Assembly: GCA_002702205.1 (NCBI GenBank)
Contig: NZYP01000064.1
Span: forward strand, 3,419-9,462
DNA length: 6,044 nt
Source of the DNA: Flammeovirgaceae bacterium
GTDB lineage: Bacteria > Bacteroidota > Bacteroidia > Cytophagales > MED-G16
Direction: 5' to 3'
Shown here: piece after piece, positions 1 through 4,752 of the stretch
Layout of the letters: the number at the start of each line of letters is the position of its first letter
Position numbering within the stretch: position 1 is the stretch's first letter
Notes under the pieces: model-generated
What the model saw: the letters and a program-made list of their open reading frames with translations, nothing else
What the model was told of the DNA's origin: nothing
Databases searched by the model: none
Position numbers and translations under genes: made by a program

Positions 1-887
1 AGTCTGATTTTCTTTTGATTATTGATGGTCCAAGACACCCTTCAAATAAACCAACTTTAACATTTGGAGCAAGAGGTATTAGTAGAATCACACTCACATC
101 ATTCGGACCAATTAAACCACAACATAGTGGACACTTTGGTAATTATGCACCAAATCCGGCAATGAACTTATCAAAAATTCTTTCATCGATGAAGGATTAT
201 GATGGTAGAGTTGTAATTCCTGGATTTTATGATGGAGTAACGTTCAGTGATGAAATTAAATTAGTCATGGATGCAGTTCCAGACGATGAAAATCAAATAA
301 AAAAAGAACTAATGGTAGCCTCAGCTGATAAAGTAGGAAAAAATTATCAGGAAGCAATACAATATCCATCTCTAAATGTTAGGGGCTTACAATCAGGCTG
401 GGTTAGAAAAGAGGTTAGAACAATAGTTCCAGACATAGCAATTGCTGAAATTGATGTAAGACTAGTAAAAGAAAGTAATCCAGAAAGACTACTTAACTTA
501 ATAAAGAATCATATAATAAATGAAGGTACATATGTTATTGAAAATAGAGATCCTACAGATGAAGAAAGATTAACCAAAAAAAACATAATTAGGTTTGACT
601 CAAAAGTAAGTTACTTAGCGTACAGGACAGAGATTGATTCTCCTATTGGAAATTGGGCAACCAAAGCGTTGAAAAAAGCATTTAGTGAAGATCCTATAAA
701 GAAAAGAACTTCAGGTGGATCAATACCTATATCTCCATTTGTGACTACATTAAATGTTCCAGCTCTAACATACCCGTCAGTAAATAAAGATAATAACCAA
801 CACAGTCCTAATGAAAATATTAGAGTAGGTAACTTTATTGATGGAACATTAGGCATGGTTTACCTCCTATTAGAAAAAATTGATTAA
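1..887 (+). CDS. M20-family metallopeptidase, C-terminal part (5' end outside window)
   Basis: This is the C-terminal ~295 residues of a zinc metallopeptidase of the M20/M25/M40 clan, which cleaves dipeptides or deacylates amino acids. The frame is open from base 3 with no stop before the window edge. The TTG at 15 lies inside the conserved LLIIDGP stretch, so it is an internal Leu and not a start. Visible landmarks, numbered from the codon at base 3, are: IDGP near residue 7, whose Asp is a metal ligand in the family; the FGARG and HSGHFGN motifs of the dimerisation (lid) domain near 25-47; the return to the catalytic domain at GGSIPI near 238; and the last metal-ligand His in HSPNEN near 267. 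The first metal ligands (HxD, EE) lie upstream of the window. The HSGHFGN lid and overall pattern resemble the carnosinase/CNDP-like side of M20, but substrate cannot be read from this. It ends convergently with the PspC gene, overlapping by 4 bp. Confidence 0.93.
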   Translation, partial: SDFLLIIDGPRHPSNKPTLTFGARGISRITLTSFGPIKPQHSGHFGNYAPNPAMNLSKILSSMKDYDGRVVIPGFYDGVTFSDEIKLVMDAVPDDENQIKKELMVASADKVGKNYQEAIQYPSLNVRGLQSGWVRKEVRTIVPDIAIAEIDVRLVKESNPERLLNLIKNHIINEGTYVIENRDPTDEERLTKKNIIRFDSKVSYLAYRTEIDSPIGNWATKALKKAFSEDPIKKRTSGGSIPISPFVTTLNVPALTYPSVNKDNNQHSPNENIRVGNFIDGTLGMVYLLLEKID

Positions 888-1066
888 TATCTATCAGGTA
901 TAATCAACCAGGCAATAAGGTAAATAAATATTCCCCCACCAAACATAAAGAAAAAGGCAATAAACAACAGTCTAAAAATTACAGGATCAATCTCAAAATA
1001 TTCACCTAAACCTGAACATACTCCTCCTAAAATTCCATTAAAACTATCTCTAAAAACTCTTTTCAT
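884..1066 (-). CDS. Small PspC-domain membrane protein
   Basis: This 60-residue protein is essentially one PspC domain. The signature GVCSGLGEYFEIDP (about residues 15-28) is followed by a hydrophobic segment with a glycine turn (about 31-56) and the usual terminal IIPDRY. PspC in enterobacteria is an inner-membrane sensor of envelope stress that works with PspA/PspB. Stand-alone 60-70 residue PspC proteins are common in Bacteroidota, where their role is largely undefined. The ATG at 1066 lies inside the end of the PorT-like gene (17-bp overlap, different frame), so the two are almost certainly co-transcribed and probably translationally coupled. No Shine-Dalgarno sequence is visible. The stop codon interleaves with that of the M20 gene on the other strand. 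The family call is firm; an envelope-stress role is inferred from the family and from the outer-membrane-protein partner. Confidence 0.93.
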   Translation of the reverse strand: MKRVFRDSFNGILGGVCSGLGEYFEIDPVIFRLLFIAFFFMFGGGIFIYLIAWLIIPDRY

Positions 1067-1700
1067 TTGATTCTAATTTAGAGAAAATGTAATTAAAACG
1101 CACCTGAGTAGATAAATTTCTAACTGAACTTCCAAAACCACCAGCCGGTCTAATATTTAATATTCCGTAGGAAATATAAATACCTAAACTAAAATCTGTT
1201 TGGTTATAAGATATTCCACCTTGAGCACCAATGTCTAAAGGCTTTAACTTATCGTCATAATTATTACCTATATTTCCATAAACCTTAGACTTAGTGATGT
1301 TATTTTTTAAGTATTCTTTAAAAGCTATTCCTATATAAGGACCTACTTCTATCGCAAATTGTTTAGAGGAATAATATTTCAATCTAAAAGGTATTTCAAA
1401 GTATTTATAGTAAGATTTGACTCTTACTCCTGTTTGATTTATAGTAAAACCTTTTGTTGAATAATTTATCTCAAACAATAGGCTGTAATCATCTTTAATT
1501 AAATACTCAGTATTTAATCCAAATGCTAGACCTGGGAGAAAGCCTCTTCCATTATTGAATTGGTCCGAAGTGTTTGAGTTGACGATGGTGGAAAAATTAA
1601 ATCCTGTATTTAATCCCAACTTAATTTTATCCGTATATCCTTTAAATTGAAAAAAAAATAAAAGTATTACTAAATAAAACTTTATTTTTGAATTGATCAT
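1050..1700 (-). CDS. PorT-like outer-membrane beta-barrel protein
   Basis: This 216-residue exported protein has an N-terminal hydrophobic signal (KIKFYLVILLFFFQF, about residues 5-19) after a short basic start, with cleavage probably near residue 23. The mature part alternates polar and aromatic/hydrophobic residues as in transmembrane beta strands. It carries the features of the Bacteroidota 'outer membrane beta-barrel' (OMP_b-brl_2, PorT-like) family: KLGLNTGFNFS right after the signal, YFEIPFRLKYY near 100-110, VGPYIGIAF near 119-127, and LDIGAQGGISY near 155-165. Length fits the family (about 200-230). The members are 8-10-stranded barrels of mostly unknown role; only a few, such as PorT of the type IX secretion system, have assigned functions, and orthology to true PorT is not claimed. 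It is the first gene of a two-gene minus-strand unit with PspC and diverges from the MBL-like gene across only 29 bp. Confidence 0.85.
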   Translation of the reverse strand: MINSKIKFYLVILLFFFQFKGYTDKIKLGLNTGFNFSTIVNSNTSDQFNNGRGFLPGLAFGLNTEYLIKDDYSLLFEINYSTKGFTINQTGVRVKSYYKYFEIPFRLKYYSSKQFAIEVGPYIGIAFKEYLKNNITKSKVYGNIGNNYDDKLKPLDIGAQGGISYNQTDFSLGIYISYGILNIRPAGGFGSSVRNLSTQVRFNYIFSKLESNEKSF

Positions 1701-1706
1701 ATCAAT
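1692..1706. repeat. Perfect inverted repeat ATTGAT-CAT-ATCAAT over a start codon
   Basis: Six-base arms (1692-1697 and 1701-1706) flank a 3-base centre, CAT. That CAT is the reverse complement of the ATG start of the PorT-like gene, so the start codon sits exactly at the dyad centre. It could be an operator or an RNA hairpin that hides the start, or coincidence in AT-rich DNA. What is seen is the symmetry; any function is inferred. Confidence 0.4.
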
Positions 1707-1729
1707 AATTTAATGAATATTATATCATT
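1701..1729. promoter_or_regulatory. 29-bp divergent start region with overlapping candidate -10 boxes
   Basis: Two genes start in opposite directions only 29 bp apart. On the plus strand TATTAT (1718-1723) lies 6 bases before the ATG at 1730, the spacing expected for a leaderless transcript; TTGATC at 1693-1698 lies 19 bases upstream as a possible -35/-33 element. On the minus strand a perfect TATAAT (1724 to 1719) lies 18 bases before the ATG at 1700, which allows a short leader. The two boxes share most of their bases, so the promoters would compete for polymerase. A second loose dyad, AATGA-N8-TCATT (1712-1729), covers both boxes. AT richness makes chance matches easy, so this is tentative. 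Confidence 0.4.
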
Positions 1730-2494
1730 ATGCTATCAGTAAAAAGACTTAATCTTGATTCTTCATGGTCTATTAATTTTAATACAGTGAATTTTATTGT
1801 AGATCCGTGGTTAGTTGGATCAGAGATTGATGGTTTCAAATGGCTAAACGAAGCATGGCATATTAAAGATCCTGTTAAGATTGAGGATTTACCAGAATTT
1901 AAATTTTTAATGATATCCCAAAATTATGAGGATCACTGCCACATTGAAACTTTAAAAAATATTTCTGACAAAAAGCCAATAATAGCAACAGAATTAGCCT
2001 ATAAAAAAATATTAAAACAGTTCCCAAATAGAGAAATAACTTTAATGGAAGAAAATAAAAAAACCTCATTTGAGAAACTTACATTCATTTCTTTAAGGCC
2101 AGATAAAATTCTTGATCCAATTTACTTTGCTGTTGTGATAATAAATGATAAAAATGAGGCAATATTTTATGCTCCCCATGGGTTTGTATTAAGTGATGAA
2201 CAATTAGAACTTATTAAAGACATAGATATTAGTTTGCTCATTACAACCTTTACACATTTTAAAATACCAAAAATTATGGGAGGAGATGTAAATCCGGGAA
2301 TGGAAAATGTCTACGAACTTTATAAACAACTTTCTCCAAAGAAAACTATAAATACTCATGACGAAGAAAAGAAGGCAAAAGGATTAGTTTCTGCTTTAGC
2401 AAAAATAAAATACGCTGACTATGATAAAATTGAATCCAATAATGATATTAATTTTATAAGAATTGATAACTATAAAAAAACCACAATCAGTTGA
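1730..2494 (+). CDS. Degenerate metallo-beta-lactamase-fold protein
   Basis: This 254-residue protein is predicted cytoplasmic, with no signal peptide or membrane segment. It looks like a distant UlaG/Lactamase_B_3-type member of the metallo-beta-lactamase superfamily. The early strand FIVDPWLVGSEIDG (about 22-35) matches the 'DPWL' strand seen in this group. The metal motif HxHxDH appears as SQNYEDHCH (63-71): the two first-site His positions are Gln64 and Tyr66, whereas Asp68 and His69 remain, with an extra His71. Later candidate ligands are His150 in YAPHG, His176 in FTHFKIP and His210 in NTHDEEKKAKG. It may bind a single metal or a redesigned site; the substrate is unknown. The ATG at 1730 is the only sensible start and has no Shine-Dalgarno sequence. 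The stop overlaps the TTG start of the next gene (TTGA), which suggests coupled translation. The fold assignment is fairly confident; catalytic activity is not. Confidence 0.75.
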   Translation: MLSVKRLNLDSSWSINFNTVNFIVDPWLVGSEIDGFKWLNEAWHIKDPVKIEDLPEFKFLMISQNYEDHCHIETLKNISDKKPIIATELAYKKILKQFPNREITLMEENKKTSFEKLTFISLRPDKILDPIYFAVVIINDKNEAIFYAPHGFVLSDEQLELIKDIDISLLITTFTHFKIPKIMGGDVNPGMENVYELYKQLSPKKTINTHDEEKKAKGLVSALAKIKYADYDKIESNNDINFIRIDNYKKTTIS

Positions 2495-2889
2495 TCTCAA
2501 ATCTCATAATTTTATTACTATCTATCGTAAATGTAAAAGATGAGATTCCTTTAGATGAGCTAGTGGGCAATTGGGAGAGAGTATGTATTGAAAATGATGC
2601 TCTTGGATTTCAAGTTTCACACTGTAACTTTTTTGGAGATAAAAAAATGTATATTAATGAGTGGAATTATATTGAGATGACATTTAAAAATGGGGAAAGG
2701 CGCTTTTATGATTTTAAATTAGATGGAGATAAAATTAAAATTTTTTATAAGTACCGAGAAAATATTGAGAGTGTTATAAGTGTCAATGGAGATACTCTTA
2801 AAATCGAATCAAACAAAGTATATAATGAAATGATGAACAGAAAATATGAAGCAAATATCAACAGAATTTATTTCGTGAGATCCGATTAA
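2491..2889 (+). CDS. Small exported lipocalin-like hypothetical protein
   Basis: This 132-residue protein has a short hydrophobic N-terminus (NLIILLLSIVNV, about 4-15), which looks like a minimal signal peptide or anchor although it lacks a basic residue before it. Then comes LDELVGNWER (21-30), the L-x-G-x-W opening typical of small lipocalin-like beta-barrels. The rest is alternating charged and aromatic residues in beta-strand style (for example FKNGERRFYDFKLDGDKIKIFY). Cys32 and Cys45 could form a disulfide outside the cytoplasm. TTG at 2491 is the only usual start codon that keeps the hydrophobic part: an in-frame stop lies at 2473-2475 and the next Met is far inside. The start overlaps the MBL-like stop by 4 bp, so the two are one unit. 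Ligand and function are unknown. The 3' end overlaps the stop of the hemolysin III gene on the other strand. Confidence 0.7.
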   Translation: MISNLIILLLSIVNVKDEIPLDELVGNWERVCIENDALGFQVSHCNFFGDKKMYINEWNYIEMTFKNGERRFYDFKLDGDKIKIFYKYRENIESVISVNGDTLKIESNKVYNEMMNRKYEANINRIYFVRSD

Positions 2890-3518
2890 ATTATAGAATT
2901 CATCAGAAAAAAATGAGAAATTGAGCCTAAAAGCACAAATATATGCCATATGACATGGTTATATTTCAGTTGATCCATCGAGTAAAATACAGCTCCAACA
3001 GAATAAAAAATACCACCAATTACCATTAAAGTTATTTCATAATATGTAAATGAAACCAATACTGTTTTAAATTCTATGATTATTAACCAACCCATTATTA
3101 AATAAAATATCAGGGATAAATTCTTAAAATAATTAAAGAAAAATACTTTATGAATAACACCAATAAATGCCATAAACCAGATTATAATAAGTATTTTTTC
3201 ACCAATTAAACTGTTTATATTTAAAAGTATAGGAGGTGTGTATGAACCTGCAATTAATAAATAAATACTAACATGATCTAGCTTTTGTAGAGAGTTTGAA
3301 TGCTTATTATCAATAAAATAATGATAAATACTAGATGACCCAAACATAAAAATAAGAGAAAATCCATAGATTATAGATGATAATAATTTTTCATCTAAAG
3401 GATAAATAAGAGACTTATTTACTAAAAAGAAAGTACCTAAAAGACTAAGTAAAAAACCAAATCCATGGGTTTGATAATTTAACTTTTTCTCAAAATTTGA
3501 CTCTATTCTTTCACTCAA
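2886..3518 (-). CDS. trhA: Hemolysin III / PAQR-family seven-helix membrane protein
   Basis: This 210-residue integral membrane protein has about seven hydrophobic helices (roughly 18-35, 46-67, 82-100, 106-124, 130-150, 158-180, 188-207), matching HlyIII/PAQR proteins in length and layout. The family signatures are all present: S62-x3-H66 in SSSIYHYF, LDHVSIYLLIAGSYTP with Asp81 and His82, and the C-terminal HVIWHIFVLLGSISHFF with His188, His192 and His202. These Ser/Asp/His residues form the buried metal site shared with adiponectin receptors, which suggests hydrolase-like or membrane-homeostasis activity; real haemolysis is doubtful for most members. No ATG exists near the N-terminus: the start is TTG at 3518, since upstream codons are AT-rich without ATG/GTG until a stop at 3549-3551. 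It stands alone on its strand, diverging from the P1 peptidase gene and converging with the lipocalin-like gene. The symbol follows E. coli YqfA/TrhA and is family-level only. Confidence 0.92.
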   Translation of the reverse strand: MSERIESNFEKKLNYQTHGFGFLLSLLGTFFLVNKSLIYPLDEKLLSSIIYGFSLIFMFGSSSIYHYFIDNKHSNSLQKLDHVSIYLLIAGSYTPPILLNINSLIGEKILIIIWFMAFIGVIHKVFFFNYFKNLSLIFYLIMGWLIIIEFKTVLVSFTYYEITLMVIGGIFYSVGAVFYSMDQLKYNHVIWHIFVLLGSISHFFLMNSII

Positions 3519-3582
3519 AATTTTATATATAATTGGATAAAATATTATTTATTGATTTATATATATTTAAATTATCAATCAA
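3519..3582. promoter_or_regulatory. 64-bp divergent promoter region between hemolysin III and P1 peptidase genes
   Basis: This is the largest gene-free gap in the window and is about 90% A+T. It must carry promoters for both flanking genes. On the minus strand TATATA (3529 to 3524) lies 5 bases before the TTG start, again suggesting a leaderless or very short leader. On the plus strand TATATTTA (3562-3569) resembles the Bacteroidota -7 motif TAnnTTTG in 7 of 8 positions, 13 bases before the ATG at 3583; a well-spaced TTG partner was not found. No Shine-Dalgarno sequence precedes either gene. The exact promoter elements are uncertain because almost any AT-rich stretch offers matches. Confidence 0.4.
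3551..3579. repeat. Spaced inverted repeat ATTGAT-N17-ATCAAT
   Basis: The arms at 3551-3556 and 3574-3579 are the same six-base words as those in the inverted repeat at 1692-1706, here 17 bases apart and just upstream of the P1 peptidase start. The repeat flanks the candidate plus-strand -10/-7 box. A shared regulator is possible, but six-base AT-rich words recur often by chance. Confidence 0.3.
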
Positions 3583-4752
3583 ATGAGAATTTATATAACA
3601 ATCTTAATTCTATCAATATTTAGTGTCGAAATTTATTCTCAAAATAAAATTAGAGCTAGAGATTTAGGAATACCATTTAATGGAAATCCAGGAAAATATA
3701 ACTCGATTACTGATGTTGAAGGAATTCTTGTGGGACATGAGACTATAATAGAAGGAGATGGAAATTTGATTGTTGGTAAAGGTCCAGTTAGGACTGGCAT
3801 AACTTCTATATTACCGAGAGGAATGAATTATGACCCAGTATTTGCAGGATGGTACTCTTTAAATGGAAATGGTGAAATGACAGGCACAACCTGGGTAGAA
3901 GAATCAGGATTCTTAGAAGGTCCAATAATGATAACAAATACTCATAGTGTTGGTGTAGTTAGGGATGCAGTTATAGAATGGAGCTATAAAAATAAATTTT
4001 ACAAAACGCTTTATAATATTAAGGATTTATTCTGGACATTGCCTGTTGTAGCTGAGACATATGACGGATCACTAAATGATATTAACGGTTTTCATGTTAA
4101 GAAAGAACATGCTTTTAGTGCACTTAATAATGCAAGAGGTGGAATGATAAGTGAGGGAAATGTTGGAGGTGGTACAGGGATGATTTGTCATGGATTTAAA
4201 GGAGGTATTGGCACATCATCAAGAAAAATAGCTTTAAAAGAAAAAGAGTATACTCTCGGAGTTTTAGTTCAAGCAAACTATGGAAATAGAGAGGAATTAA
4301 CTATCGCAGGGGTACCTGTTGGTAAAGAAATTAAAAATTTACAACCAAAAATTACTTTTGGTGAAATAAGACAAGGTTTAGGGTCAATAATTGTAGTGGT
4401 AGCAACAGATGCACCTTTACTTCCGAATCAATTGAAAAGATTGTCAAGAAGAGTTCCAATAGGAATATCTCGAGTTGGGGGTTTTGGCTCAAACGGTTCA
4501 GGAGATATTTTTATTACTTTCTCTACTGCAAATTCAGGAGCATATAATAGAGAGCAAATAAAAAATGTTAATTTTTTGCCAAATGATCTTATGAATCCAT
4601 TCTTAAATGCTACTGCACAGGCAACAGAAGAAGCTATAATCAATGCATTAGTATCAGCTGAGACAATGACAGGTATAAATAATAATACAGTATATAAATT
4701 ACCTCATGATGAATTAATAAATACCTTAAAAAAATACAATAGGTTAAAATGA
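3583..4752 (+). CDS. P1-family (DmpA/BapA-like) self-processing aminopeptidase, exported
   Basis: This 389-residue N-terminal-nucleophile hydrolase is of peptidase family P1 (S58), which removes N-terminal D-, L- or beta-amino acids from short peptides. A signal peptide (about residues 1-20, MRIYITILILSIFSVEIYSQ) sends it to the periplasm or beyond. The precursor should cut itself between Gly267 and Ser268 in GLGSIIVVVATDAPL, giving a ~267-residue alpha chain (including signal) and a 122-residue beta chain, with Ser268 the nucleophile. Other motifs are TNTHSVGV (119-126), TYDGSLNDINGFHV (159-172), GNVGGGTGM (192-200), FKGGIGTSSR (205-214), VQANYG (229-234) and GSGDIFITFST (305-315). Against recalled DmpA/BapA numbering, Tyr160, Asn232, Ser268 and Ser306 fit Tyr146, Asn218, Ser250 and Ser288, while Asp308 replaces Glu290. 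Length is normal for the family. The last bases overlap the next start (ATGA), so it is coupled to the dehydrogenase gene. Substrate preference cannot be read directly. Confidence 0.94.
   Translation: MRIYITILILSIFSVEIYSQNKIRARDLGIPFNGNPGKYNSITDVEGILVGHETIIEGDGNLIVGKGPVRTGITSILPRGMNYDPVFAGWYSLNGNGEMTGTTWVEESGFLEGPIMITNTHSVGVVRDAVIEWSYKNKFYKTLYNIKDLFWTLPVVAETYDGSLNDINGFHVKKEHAFSALNNARGGMISEGNVGGGTGMICHGFKGGIGTSSRKIALKEKEYTLGVLVQANYGNREELTIAGVPVGKEIKNLQPKITFGEIRQGLGSIIVVVATDAPLLPNQLKRLSRRVPIGISRVGGFGSNGSGDIFITFSTANSGAYNREQIKNVNFLPNDLMNPFLNATAQATEEAIINALVSAETMTGINNNTVYKLPHDELINTLKKYNRLK

Noticed and set aside
15..17. TTG at 15 as the start of the M20 peptidase
   Set aside because: The frame stays open to the window edge and the TTG falls inside a conserved motif (LLIIDGP); M20 enzymes need an upstream half carrying the first metal ligands.
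611..856. 81-codon minus-strand open frame inside the M20 gene
   Set aside because: It is antisense to strongly conserved M20 motifs, has no family resemblance, and is best explained as a shadow of the real gene.
2471..2494. A-run near the end of the MBL-like gene as a programmed frameshift fusing it to the lipocalin-like gene
   Set aside because: An in-frame stop for the second gene at 2473-2475 and its hydrophobic N-terminus favour separate initiation at TTG 2491; A-runs this long are common across the window.
2886..3518. True pore-forming haemolysin
   Set aside because: Despite the historical family name, the protein has the PAQR metal-site residues and seven helices; toxin function is not supported by the sequence.
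4428..4643. 71-codon minus-strand open frame inside the P1 peptidase gene
   Set aside because: It lies opposite the conserved beta-chain region of the P1 enzyme and has no recognisable domain or start signals.
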